The position numbers were made by a program, and so were the translations under genes. 64,000 bases of DNA from Robiginitalea marina. GTDB lineage: Bacteria; Bacteroidota; Bacteroidia; Flavobacteriales; Flavobacteriaceae. Numbering within the stretch: the stretch's first letter is position 1; each line of letters opens with the position of its first letter. Below are positions 17,921 through 26,182 of the stretch, in pieces. A model generated the notes under the pieces. That model had not been told where the DNA came from, did not search any database, and saw only the letters and a program-made list of their open reading frames with translations. The DNA lies in assembly GCF_024006985.1 (NCBI RefSeq), contig NZ_JAMXIB010000002.1, positions 248,001-312,000 on the forward strand, written 5' to 3'.

Positions 17921-18498
17921 GCCATCCACTTTTGGTCGGCCCGGGCGAATAACCGGGCAAAAAGCCATCCAAAAATCCCACCGGCCAGGGCGCCGCTGAG
18001 CACATCGAGCGGGTAGTGGACCCCCAGGTAAATCCGGCTATAGGCCACAAGGCAAGCCCAGGCAAGCACCAGGGCAGCCCAACCGCCCCCGCGCCTTCCC
18101 CAAAAAGCGGTAAAAAACACCGCAACCCCGAAGGCGTTGGCCGAATGGGCCGAGAAATACCCGAAGCGGCCCCCACAACTACTTTTGGCCAGGCGTACCA
18201 GGCCCTCCAGGGAGGGCTCATGGCAGGGGCGAAGGCGTTGCACGCCATACTTGAAAAAATTGGAAAGCTGGTCGGTACAGGTGATTAACAGGGCCACAAA
18301 AACCAGGAGCAGGCCGGTTCGTTTCCACCCCAACTGCCGCACCGACAGAAAGAACAGCAAGCCATAGAGCGGCAGGGCCACCCATTTGTCGGAAACTGCC
18401 CTCCAGAAGGGGTCCCAGGCCGGGTCCCCCAACCCGTTTAGGCAGAGGAACCATTGCCGGTCCATTTCCATCAAGGCTTCCCACATATCAGGCCTCAT
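17917..18498 (-). CDS. PAP2-family membrane phosphatase
   Basis: The product has 193 aa. The three phosphatase signature motifs are present: KYGVQRLRPCHEP (K-x6-RP), YFSAHSANAFG (the P-S-G-H equivalent, here SAHSANA) and YSRIYLGVHYPLDV (SR-x5-H-x3-D). Five or six transmembrane helices surround them. Relatives remove phosphates from undecaprenyl pyrophosphate, phosphatidylglycerol phosphate or lipid A. The start is taken as the ATG at 18498 (MRPDMWEALMEMD), overlapping the upstream 75-aa gene by 11 bases; the ATG at 18486 is also possible. It sits between the small acidic protein and the ArnT-like enzyme in one operon. Confidence 0.92.
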   Translation of the reverse strand: MRPDMWEALMEMDRQWFLCLNGLGDPAWDPFWRAVSDKWVALPLYGLLFFLSVRQLGWKRTGLLLVFVALLITCTDQLSNFFKYGVQRLRPCHEPSLEGLVRLAKSSCGGRFGYFSAHSANAFGVAVFFTAFWGRRGGGWAALVLAWACLVAYSRIYLGVHYPLDVLSGALAGGIFGWLFARLFARADQKWMA

Positions 18499-18715
18499 AG
18501 CGGGAAACCTCCCGATCGTAAAAGTTCGTGGCTTCCTCCAGCAGGCGGCCGGCTTCCATCTCAAGTTCCTCCCGGTCCTCGGGCGAAAATTCCTCAAGCC
18601 ACTCTACCTCATCGTTTTCCAGGTTAAGGATAAAACGGGGGTACTCGGTGTGTACGATAAAAATCGATTCGGGGTAATCCGTATTGTCCCCCAGCAGGAA
18701 TTTAGGCAGTTCCAT
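18488..18715 (-). CDS. Small acidic conserved-looking protein, unknown function (75 aa)
   Basis: The sequence is strongly acidic (WLEEFSPEDREELEMEAGRLLEEA) with an N-terminal beta-hairpin-like part (SIFIVHTEYPRFILNL). It has no signal peptide or membrane helix, so it is probably cytoplasmic. It is the first gene of an operon with the PAP2 phosphatase and ArnT-like glycosyltransferase. Codon use matches the neighbours and the coupling overlap supports it as a real gene. I do not recognise a named family; a regulatory or chaperone-like partner of the membrane enzymes is only a guess. Confidence 0.7.
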   Translation of the reverse strand: MELPKFLLGDNTDYPESIFIVHTEYPRFILNLENDEVEWLEEFSPEDREELEMEAGRLLEEATNFYDREVSRYEA

Positions 18716-18767
18716 AACACGTATTATTTAGCCCGGGCACCCGGCGGCTTTCTCCTTGAAAATAAAT

Positions 18768-20138
18768 TCAGGAAGGTTGGAGCACCAACCTCCCCGTCAG
18801 GTGCCTGAAGCGAAGATACAACATAATTGAGGAGGCGGTCAGCCCCAGGAGCAACCCGATCCAGATCCCCGTGCTTTCCAGTTCCGTAAACAATCCCAGG
18901 TAATACGACACAGGGAAGCCGATCAGCCAGTATGCCACAAAGGTGATCAGGGTGGGGATTCGCACATCCTGCAGCCCCCTTAAGGCGCCGAGCACGACCA
19001 CCTGAATCCCGTCGGAGATCTGGAAAAAAGCTGCGACCAGCAGCAATTGGGCCGCGATGGAGATCACTTCCAGGTTATCGGCCTGGTTGGCCGGGTCGCC
19101 CACATCGAGATAAATGGTCGGCAACAGGTTCCTGCCAAAAAGGAAAACTGCGGCAAAAAACAGTTCCAAAATCAGGGTCATCAGGAAAATGGACGTGGCC
19201 ACCCGCCTCAGGTTTGGGTAATCGCCCAGTCCCTTCTGGTTTCCCACCCTGATCATGGCGGCTACCCCCAGCCCCATCCCAAACATAAAGGTCATGCTGC
19301 TTAGGTTCAGGGCGATTTGGTTGGCGGCCTGGGGGTTTTTCCCCAGGACCCCGCTCATCCACACCGCGGCGGTAAAAATGGCTACCTCAAAAAACATCTG
19401 CAGGGCCGATGGAAAGCCCAGGTTCATAATTTTTCGCAACATGGGCTTTTCGGTGCGCCGGAATCCAAGGCCTTCCACGAACCCTTTGAATACCGGCCGC
19501 TTGTGGAGGATCACCCACATGAAGACCACCATGCCGATCCGCGCCACCAGCGTGCCGATGGCTGCCCCCACAACCCCCAGTTCGGGAAAACCCAGAGAAC
19601 CAAAAATGAGCAGGTAATTCAGTACAATGTTAATTACGTTGGCCAGGATGGTGGCATACATGGGGTACCGGGTACGGGAAAGGCCTTCGGAGAACTGTTT
19701 GAACGCCTGGAAGATGATGAGCGGGATAAGGGAGAATGCCACCAGGTCGAGGTAAGGGATGGCCAGGGCCACCACCTCCTCCGGTTGGTCCATATGGTGC
19801 ATCAGCGGCTTGGCCAGCAATACCGCCCCGAACAGGGCAATGCCCAAAAGGGTACACAACACCAGCCCGTGGTGGAGCACCCGCCTTCCCTCCTGCTGGT
19901 CCCCTGCCCCGTCCGCCTCGGCTACCAGGGGGGTAATGGCCGTGGAAAACCCTATGCCCAGCGACATGGCGATAAATACAAAACTATTCCCAAGGGAAAC
20001 GGCCGCGAGTTCCGCCGTCCCCAGTTGCCCCACCATGACGTTATCGGCAAAGGCCACAAAGGTGTGCCCGAGCATGCCGAGGATGACCGGGGTCGCCAGG
20101 TGCAGGTTATATCGGAACTCTCTGGTATAGGTTTTCAC
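18768..20138 (-). CDS. MATE-family multidrug/cation efflux transporter
   Basis: The product has 456 aa with twelve predicted hydrophobic helices in two related halves. NorM-type MATE features include LATPVILGMLGHTFVAFADN, VGQLGTAELAAVSLGNS and the second-half GVLGKNPQAANQIALNLSSM. These transporters export cationic drugs or metabolites using Na+ or H+ gradients across the inner membrane. The ATG at 20138 gives full family length. The gene stands 52 bases upstream of the 75-aa gene on the same strand but is probably separate. Substrate unknown. Confidence 0.93.
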   Translation of the reverse strand: MKTYTREFRYNLHLATPVILGMLGHTFVAFADNVMVGQLGTAELAAVSLGNSFVFIAMSLGIGFSTAITPLVAEADGAGDQQEGRRVLHHGLVLCTLLGIALFGAVLLAKPLMHHMDQPEEVVALAIPYLDLVAFSLIPLIIFQAFKQFSEGLSRTRYPMYATILANVINIVLNYLLIFGSLGFPELGVVGAAIGTLVARIGMVVFMWVILHKRPVFKGFVEGLGFRRTEKPMLRKIMNLGFPSALQMFFEVAIFTAAVWMSGVLGKNPQAANQIALNLSSMTFMFGMGLGVAAMIRVGNQKGLGDYPNLRRVATSIFLMTLILELFFAAVFLFGRNLLPTIYLDVGDPANQADNLEVISIAAQLLLVAAFFQISDGIQVVVLGALRGLQDVRIPTLITFVAYWLIGFPVSYYLGLFTELESTGIWIGLLLGLTASSIMLYLRFRHLTGRLVLQPS

Positions 20139-20215
20139 GTAAAACGCAGGTTTTGCAGCCCCGGGAGGGAAGCCTCCAGTTCCCCCGGGATCTACTGCCC
20201 GGGCATTGACCGGGG

Positions 20216-20992
20216 TTATTCCTCCTTTTTGGCTGCCTCCCAGTGCCGGTCCATTTCGGCAAGGGTCATCTCGCTGAGCTGCCGGCCCGCTTCCCTGGCG
20301 CGGGCTTCGAGGAAGGCAAACCGGCGGATAAACTTTTTGTTGGTCCGTTCCAGGGCATTTTCGGGGTTGATGCCGAGGAAGCGGGCATAATTCACCAGGG
20401 AAAAGAGCACATCCCCGAGTTCAGCCTCCACGTTTACGGCATTCCCTATCCGGACCTCCTCCTGAAGTTCCCCCAGCTCTTCCCGTACCTTTTGCAGGAC
20501 CTGCCCGGGTTCTTCCCAATCGAACCCAACACCGGCGACCTTCTCCTGGATGCGGTTGGCCTTGACCAGGGCGGGCAGGCTGGCCGGAACCCCTTCCAGG
20601 ACGCTTTTCTTCCCCTCGGCCAATTTGATCTTTTCCCAATTGGCCTTTACTTCGTCCTCCCCGCTCACCACCGTATCCGAATAGATGTGCGGGTGCCTGC
20701 GGATCAGTTTTTCGCAAATGCCCTCAGCCACGTCGGCAATGTCAAAATCGCCGGTTTCCGACCCGATCCTGGCATAAAAGACAATATGCAGGAGCAGGTC
20801 GCCCAGTTCCTTTTTTACCTCCGCCAGGTCACCCTCCAAAATGGCGTCGCCAAGTTCGTAGGTTTCCTCGATAGTCAGGTGGCGGAGCGATTCCATGGTT
20901 TGCTTCCTGTCCCAGGGGCACTGCGCCCGAAGTTCATCCATAATCGTAAGCAGGCGGTCAAAGGCAGCCAACTGGGTAGCTCTGGAATTCAT
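20216..20992 (-). CDS. mazG: Nucleoside triphosphate pyrophosphohydrolase MazG
   Basis: The product has 258 aa with two tandem MazG domains. The N-terminal one holds LTIEETYELGDAI and KKELGDLLLHIVFYARI (E-x2-E...E-x2-D metal-binding helices); the C-terminal one holds REELGELQEEV and VEAELGDVLFSLVNYARF. The enzyme hydrolyses (d)NTPs to NMP and pyrophosphate, cleaning damaged nucleotides. I use the ATG at 20992 because an exact TACCTTTG promoter box lies 17 bases upstream; an ATG at 21040 would begin before that box. Confidence 0.95.
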   Translation of the reverse strand: MNSRATQLAAFDRLLTIMDELRAQCPWDRKQTMESLRHLTIEETYELGDAILEGDLAEVKKELGDLLLHIVFYARIGSETGDFDIADVAEGICEKLIRRHPHIYSDTVVSGEDEVKANWEKIKLAEGKKSVLEGVPASLPALVKANRIQEKVAGVGFDWEEPGQVLQKVREELGELQEEVRIGNAVNVEAELGDVLFSLVNYARFLGINPENALERTNKKFIRRFAFLEARAREAGRQLSEMTLAEMDRHWEAAKKEE

Positions 20993-21008
20993 GGTCCTGA
21001 AATTTGGG

Positions 21009-21041
21009 CAAAGGTACGAATCCCCATTTTTGGCCGACAAG
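21009..21041 (-). promoter_or_regulatory. TTG-N21-TACCTTTG promoter of mazG
   Basis: On the minus strand TACCTTTG (21016-21009) matches the TAnnTTTG -7 element exactly. A CTTG (21041-21038) lies 21 bases upstream in the -33 position. The mazG ATG follows 17 bases after the box. Confidence 0.6.
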
Positions 21042-21088
21042 GGAATTTAACGTAATTTAAGGAAGTTAAATCCGCTATTCCCCTTGCC

Positions 21089-22729
21089 ATGGTGCTCAGA
21101 TCCCTCCTCGTCCTCGGACTCCTGTTGATTTCCTGCCAGACCCCTCTCGCATTCGACGCCATCATCCGAAACGGAACCCTCTTGGACGGGAGCGGCGGCG
21201 CGCCTTACCGGGCCGATGTGGGTATCCGGGCCGATACTATTGCCGCCATCGGTGACCTTTCCGCCAGCACCGCCCCGGTGGAAGTGGACGCCACAGGGAT
21301 GCACGTGGCCCCGGGGTTTATAAACATGCTCAGTTGGGCAAATGTTTTTTTGCTGGTCGATGGGCGTTCCCAGAGCGACCTGCGGCAGGGGGTGACCCTG
21401 GAGGTCCTTGGGGAGGGCCGTTCCATGGGGCCGCTCAATGTGCAGATGAAAAAGGAAATGGCCGAAGACCAGGGCGACTTTCCTTTCGAAGTTTCCTGGA
21501 CCACTTTGGGGGAATACCTGGAACACCTGGAAAACAAAGGCGTTTCCACCAACGTCACCTCATTTGTGGGCAACGGTACCCTCAGGGAATATGTAATGGG
21601 GTATGAAAACCGGCCGCCCACCCCCCAGGAAATGGAACAGATGAAAAACCTCCTGCGCCAGGGAATGGAAGAAGGGGCGGTTGGCCTTTCCACCTCCCTG
21701 CTTTACGTCCCCAGCGGGCATGCCTCCACGGGGGAAATTGCGGAATTGGCCAGGGTGGCCGCGGATTACGGGGGGATGTACATCTCTCATATCCGTAACG
21801 AGGAAGACAGCCTGCTTCTTTCGGTGCGGGAATTGATACAGATTGCCGAACAGGCCGGCATCCGCTCGGAAATATACCATTTCAAAGCCTCAGGACAGGA
21901 TAATTGGGACCTGATGGACAGTGCCATTGCCCTGATTGGCCAGGCCAGGGATAGGGGGCTGGAAATCACCACGGACATGTATATGTACAACGCCAGCTCC
22001 ACCGGGTTGAACGTCCTGCTGCCCGCCTGGGCGCGGGAAGGAGGCCACAGCCGGACCATGGCCCTTATCGAAGACCCGGAAAAGAAAAAGAAAATGGCCC
22101 GGGAAGCGACATTCCACGTGCCGGCGGAGAATATCCTCTTTGTGGGGTTTCGCAACCCGGACCTGCAACACCTGATCGGAAAAACCCTGGCAGAAGTGGC
22201 GGCAAGCCGCGGAATCAGCCCGGCTGAGGCCATCCCGGAACTGATTTATGAAGATGACAGCCGCATACAGGTGGTTTACTTTTCCATGAGCGGGGAAAAC
22301 CTGAAAAAGAAGCTTGCCCTGCCCTATATGTCGGTGTGTTCAGATGCCGGGTCCTATTCCATTGAGGGCGGCTTCCACCCGAAAAGCACCCACCCCCGTG
22401 CCTATGGTTCCTTTGCCCGCCTGCTCGGACATTATGTGCGGGAGGAAAAGGTCATCCCCCTGCAGGAGGCCGTCCGCAGGCTTACCTCCCTCCCGGCAAA
22501 CAACCTCCGCCTGCAGGGCCGCGGCCTGCTCAGGGAAGGTTATTTCGCCGATGTGGTGGTCTTTGACGCCGGAAAAATACAGGACCTTGCGACCTTTGAG
22601 CAGCCGCACCAGTACGCCACAGGCGTTTCCGAGGTCTTTGTGAATGGGGAACAGGTCATCGCCTCAGGGGAACATACCGGGGCCACCCCGGGAAGGTTTG
22701 TCCGGGGACCTGGATACGTTCCCAAATAA
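21089..22729 (+). CDS. N-acyl-D-amino-acid deacylase-like amidohydrolase lacking several metal ligands
   Basis: The product has 546 aa. It has a lipoprotein-like signal (MVLRSLLVLGLLLISC, Cys16). The overall frame is that of D-aminoacylase: FDAIIRNGTLLDGSG at the start, a TIM-barrel with YISHIRNEE (His234), IYHFKASGQDNW (His264), a late aspartate in CSDAGSYS, and the C-terminal GYFADVVVFD metal-dependent-hydrolase end. However the usual PGFIDxHxH site reads GFINMLSWA (residues 77-85) and the usual G-N-C-G cysteine region reads GEGRS. So the HxH pair and the bridging cysteine known from D-aminoacylases are absent. Activity on N-acyl-D-amino acids is therefore uncertain. It is divergent from mazG. 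Confidence 0.8.
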   Translation: MVLRSLLVLGLLLISCQTPLAFDAIIRNGTLLDGSGGAPYRADVGIRADTIAAIGDLSASTAPVEVDATGMHVAPGFINMLSWANVFLLVDGRSQSDLRQGVTLEVLGEGRSMGPLNVQMKKEMAEDQGDFPFEVSWTTLGEYLEHLENKGVSTNVTSFVGNGTLREYVMGYENRPPTPQEMEQMKNLLRQGMEEGAVGLSTSLLYVPSGHASTGEIAELARVAADYGGMYISHIRNEEDSLLLSVRELIQIAEQAGIRSEIYHFKASGQDNWDLMDSAIALIGQARDRGLEITTDMYMYNASSTGLNVLLPAWAREGGHSRTMALIEDPEKKKKMAREATFHVPAENILFVGFRNPDLQHLIGKTLAEVAASRGISPAEAIPELIYEDDSRIQVVYFSMSGENLKKKLALPYMSVCSDAGSYSIEGGFHPKSTHPRAYGSFARLLGHYVREEKVIPLQEAVRRLTSLPANNLRLQGRGLLREGYFADVVVFDAGKIQDLATFEQPHQYATGVSEVFVNGEQVIASGEHTGATPGRFVRGPGYVPK

Positions 22730-23197
22730 GACAAAAAAGCTGCCCTGGCAAGGCCGCTCTGATTTTATCACCTGTTGCCGGGCTCAGCTCAGCTCGTCCT
22801 GCAATAGGTAGTAGAAGGCCGGACGGCTTTTCTGCTGAATGCCGGACATTTTTTTCGGCCATCGCGTGGATGGCGGCCTTGCCGCGACCCTTGCAGGTTA
22901 CGCCTGATTTTTTCTCGATAAAATTTTTGCGAACGGGTTCCGGCTCTTACGCGTCGAAGGCAGAAACCAGGGTAGCATCCAGATTGTTCCCCATGGAATC
23001 CAGGCGGCCAGTTTTCAGGCAGTATCACTCATGCCTATAAAAGTTCCAGGACTTTCGAAAACGGGTTTGTTCAAAAATGTCGGGGTACTGAAAAGGTCCC
23101 TGTCCCAAGTAATTATTTAGAAAAAAATGCCCTAAATTGGCATGGATTTGCAGGAATAACCCATAAAGAACCGGCCTTTGCCAAAAGAAGCACTTCC
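22730..23197 (+). other. 468-base gene-free stretch
   Basis: No convincing gene is seen. Two minus-strand open frames (22656-22862 and 22789-23028) are Arg-rich or overlap the amidohydrolase end and look like chance. A hairpin-forming GCCATC/GATGGC pair lies at 22858-22874. The last ~100 bases are AT-rich and hold a TAAATTGG (one mismatch to TAnnTTTG) that may serve the SGNH hydrolase gene. The middle could be a decayed gene, but no family is recognisable. Confidence 0.4.
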
Positions 23198-23941
23198 ATG
23201 TTGAATTCTCCCGTACCGGGGCCCGGAAGCGGTCGCGGCAAGGGGTGGTTTCCCCTCTTCCCGGCCTGGCTGGGGGCCGGGGTCTGTTTATTAATCCTTG
23301 TATTGCCTACCCATATATGGGCTCAGGATCCGTTGGAATTCGAACAGGAAATCAGATCCCTTGAGCGAAAATATGACAGCCTGTGGAATCCTGGACGGCC
23401 AGCCCTGGTGTTTACCGGGAGTTCCAGTATCCGGATGTGGGACGCCCTGCAGGATACTTTTCCGGACCACCAAATCCTGAATATGGGCTTTGGGGGATCA
23501 CAGGCTTCGGACCTTTTGCATTACCTGGATGTCCTGGTACTGAAGTACCGGCCCGAAAAGGTCTTTATTTACGAAGGGGACAACGACCTTGCCGAAGGCA
23601 AACGGCCCCGCCGGGTTCTGAAGGACCTGCAGGAGGTTGCCACCCTCATCCGGAAAAACGCCCCCCGGACCCCTATCATTTTTATCTCGGCCAAACCCAG
23701 CCTCAGCCGGTGGCACCTTCGGGGGAAATACCGGCGGTTCAACCGAAAACTGGAGCGATGGGCCGGGAAGGGCGACGCCCTAATATATGCCGATGTCTGG
23801 TACCCTATGTTGCGGGGCCGTAAAGTAGATGCATCCCTTTTTATCGAAGACGGCCTGCACCTTAATGAATTGGGGTATGAAATCTGGAAACAGGTCCTCA
23901 GGCCCCTGATAGAAACCCCTTCAAAAATTAGTCACCCATGA
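23198..23941 (+). CDS. Exported SGNH/GDSL-type hydrolase (PAF-acetylhydrolase-like)
   Basis: The product has 247 aa. A signal/anchor segment lies at residues ~25-48 (GAGVCLLILVLPTHIWAQD) after a Gly/Pro-rich start. SGNH blocks follow: VFTGSSSIRMW (catalytic Ser), MGFGGSQASDL (Gly), IYEGDNDLAEG (Asn) and DGLHLNELGY (Asp-x-x-His). The GSSSIRMW form is typical of the platelet-activating-factor acetylhydrolase-like branch that includes sugar O-acetylesterases. The stop overlaps the ATG of a GH20 hexosaminidase by 4 bases, so a coupled role in deacetylating and cleaving amino-sugar glycans is plausible. Confidence 0.85.
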   Translation: MLNSPVPGPGSGRGKGWFPLFPAWLGAGVCLLILVLPTHIWAQDPLEFEQEIRSLERKYDSLWNPGRPALVFTGSSSIRMWDALQDTFPDHQILNMGFGGSQASDLLHYLDVLVLKYRPEKVFIYEGDNDLAEGKRPRRVLKDLQEVATLIRKNAPRTPIIFISAKPSLSRWHLRGKYRRFNRKLERWAGKGDALIYADVWYPMLRGRKVDASLFIEDGLHLNELGYEIWKQVLRPLIETPSKISHP

Positions 23942-25563
23942 AAGACTCTTTTAAAAAAGCAACCTCTTTTGCGATTGCCCTGCTGGGTATCCTGTTGGTC
24001 CTGGCCTGCGGGCAGACGCAGCAGAAACCCGAAATTGCCATGCCTCGGACCGACCTGGGTGTCGAACCCCTGATCCCCAAACCGGTTGTGGTCGAACCCA
24101 GCCACCTGGCCTTCGGGCTAAGCGAAAACTCGGGCATATTCATCCCTGCCGGGGATAGGGGCTTTGACGGGGTAGGACTGTTCCTGGGGGAAAAAATCGC
24201 TGAAAAAACCGGGCTGAAGCTTCCCGTGAACCCGGGAAGCCCGGAGAAGGGCTCCCCTGCAATCTATTTGATCCAAAATCCCAGCTGGGCCAGGGAAGCC
24301 TATACCCTTTCCATCGGGCCCGACAGCGTCCGGCTAGTGGCCGGGTCTGCCGAAGGGGCTTTCAGGGGCGTACAGACCCTCAGGCAGCTGATCCCGGAAA
24401 CCCCCAACGATACCCTGGCGGACTACCCCATATGGCCCATTCCCGGGGGCTTCATTGCCGACGCCCCGCGGTTCGCCTACCGGGGCGCCATGCTCGACGT
24501 GGCCCGACATTTCTTTTCGGTGGAGGAAGTCAAGAAATACCTCGAGGTCCTGGCCTATTACAAAATCAACGTCCTGCACCTGCACCTGACCGATGACCAG
24601 GGCTGGCGCATCGAAATCAAGTCATGGCCAAGGCTAACCGAAGTTGGGGGCCTTACGGAAGTAGGCGGGGGTGAAGGAGGGTTCTATACCCAGGAGCAGT
24701 ACCGCGACCTGGTGGCCTTTGCCGAAGATCGTTTTATCACCATTGTGCCCGAGGTGGACATGCCCGGGCATACCAATGCCGCCTATGTGGCCTACCCTAT
24801 CCTCAACGGCACCGGGAAAACCCCTGAACCCTATACGGGCACGCGGGTCGGCTTCAGTACCCTGGATACCCGGAAGGATACGGTATACAGTTTTATCGAT
24901 GACGTGGTCCGGGAGATCACCGGGATGACCCCAGGACCCTATTTCCATATCGGGGGCGATGAGAGCCATTCCACCAAACCCCGCGATTATCAGTATTTTA
25001 TAGAGAAAGTGGTCCCCATCGTCCGCAAATACGGGAAAATCCCGATTGGCTGGGATGAAGTAGCCACTGCAAACCTCGACAGCAACACAGTGGCCCAGTT
25101 CTGGGACAATGAGGAAAACGCCTCCAAAGCCATTGCCAAGGGCATGAAAGTCCTGATGTCGCCAGCCCGCAAGGCCTACCTCGACATGCAGTACGACAGC
25201 CTTTCCCGACACGGCCTGCACTGGGCCGCCTACATTCCTGTCGACAGTGCCTATACCTGGGACCCGGCTACCTATGCCCCGGGGATCACCGAGGCAGATA
25301 TCCTGGGCCTCGAAGCCCCCCTCTGGTCTGAAACCATCAGCAATAGTGCAGAGTTGGAATACCTGGCATTCCCCAGGCTGCCGGGGTATGCCGAAATCGG
25401 ATGGAGCCCGGCCGAAGGGCGGTCATGGGAGGAGTACCGCAGGCGCCTGGCGCGGCAGCTGCCCTACTTCCGCCGGATGGATATCCGGTTTTATCCCTCA
25501 GCGAGGGTTCCCTGGGGCGTTGCGGATTCCCTGTTACCCTGGTATACTGCTGATCAAAAGTAG
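23938..25563 (+). CDS. Beta-N-acetylhexosaminidase (GH20), lipoprotein
   Basis: The product has 541 aa. The signal peptide ends in a lipobox (LLVLACGQ). An N-terminal GH20b-like alpha/beta domain covers about residues 40-160. The catalytic barrel shows FAYRGAMLDVARHF, LHLHLTDDQGWRIEIKSWP, EVDMPGHTNA and the acid/base pair in YFHIGGDESH (Asp-Glu). These enzymes release terminal GlcNAc or GalNAc from chitin fragments, peptidoglycan or glycans. Coupled to the upstream SGNH hydrolase by a 4-base overlap. The lipobox predicts membrane anchoring. Confidence 0.95.
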   Translation: MKDSFKKATSFAIALLGILLVLACGQTQQKPEIAMPRTDLGVEPLIPKPVVVEPSHLAFGLSENSGIFIPAGDRGFDGVGLFLGEKIAEKTGLKLPVNPGSPEKGSPAIYLIQNPSWAREAYTLSIGPDSVRLVAGSAEGAFRGVQTLRQLIPETPNDTLADYPIWPIPGGFIADAPRFAYRGAMLDVARHFFSVEEVKKYLEVLAYYKINVLHLHLTDDQGWRIEIKSWPRLTEVGGLTEVGGGEGGFYTQEQYRDLVAFAEDRFITIVPEVDMPGHTNAAYVAYPILNGTGKTPEPYTGTRVGFSTLDTRKDTVYSFIDDVVREITGMTPGPYFHIGGDESHSTKPRDYQYFIEKVVPIVRKYGKIPIGWDEVATANLDSNTVAQFWDNEENASKAIAKGMKVLMSPARKAYLDMQYDSLSRHGLHWAAYIPVDSAYTWDPATYAPGITEADILGLEAPLWSETISNSAELEYLAFPRLPGYAEIGWSPAEGRSWEEYRRRLARQLPYFRRMDIRFYPSARVPWGVADSLLPWYTADQK

Positions 25564-25650
25564 GGGGTAAAGATCCCCCGGGGACCGGGTGATGGCCAGA
25601 AATGCGCCCGCGCGCCCGGGAAGGGCTTTAAAGCTCGATTAGAAAAGGGC

Positions 25651-26079
25651 TCAGGCCTCCTCCGATTCTGGCCCGGTTTCGGATTTCGGGTCGGAAAAAT
25701 CGGTAAGCCCCCGGTCTACCAGGAGGTTATACCATTGGATCACCTTCCTGATGTCGCTGGCGTATACCCGGTCTTCATCGTAATCGGGAAGGACCTCAAA
25801 AAAGTAGGCTTCCAGGTCCGTTTTATCGCCTTTTGGGTTTACCGTGGCCTTGCTGCCGTTTTCCCGGGCCTGAATCTTCTCAAATACCGCGCGAAGGGGA
25901 AGTTCCTCCTGCAGGGTGTAGATGGCAATTTCGGAAAGGATGCTGACATTACCGGCCATCCCCACCGAAATTTTTTTGCCGTCCAGGAGCGACTCTGCCA
26001 CAAAACCCGAGCGGGTTTGCGTGACCAGTTTAAAGAGTCCCGGTTTCCCGGCAATGGATAAAATCTTGTCTAAACTCAT
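25651..26079 (-). CDS. DUF5606-family protein
   Basis: The product has 142 aa. MSLDKILSIAGKPGLFKLV is the hallmark N-terminus of the DUF5606 family found in Bacteroidota. A second helical part (DLEAYFFEVLPDYDEDRVYASDIRKVIQWYN) follows, with an acidic disordered tail. No signal peptide is seen, so it is cytoplasmic. It lies 103 bases downstream of the peptide deformylase gene, itself coupled to ruvX, a neighbourhood I recall as common in the phylum. Function unknown; the first segment resembles a small SH3-like barrel. Confidence 0.82.
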   Translation of the reverse strand: MSLDKILSIAGKPGLFKLVTQTRSGFVAESLLDGKKISVGMAGNVSILSEIAIYTLQEELPLRAVFEKIQARENGSKATVNPKGDKTDLEAYFFEVLPDYDEDRVYASDIRKVIQWYNLLVDRGLTDFSDPKSETGPESEEA

Positions 26080-26182
26080 AAGCCCGATTCAAATTTTTGG
26101 CTGCAAATATTAAAAATTATAGGATATGCGCGCCCCGCCGACAGGAAATTCGCCATACACGGGCTGGTCCCGATCCCCTGCT

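Noticed and set aside
22656-23028. Two minus-strand frames in the gap after the D-aminoacylase-like gene
   Set aside because: One overlaps the upstream gene, both have Arg/Ser/Pro-rich shadow-like composition and no family match.
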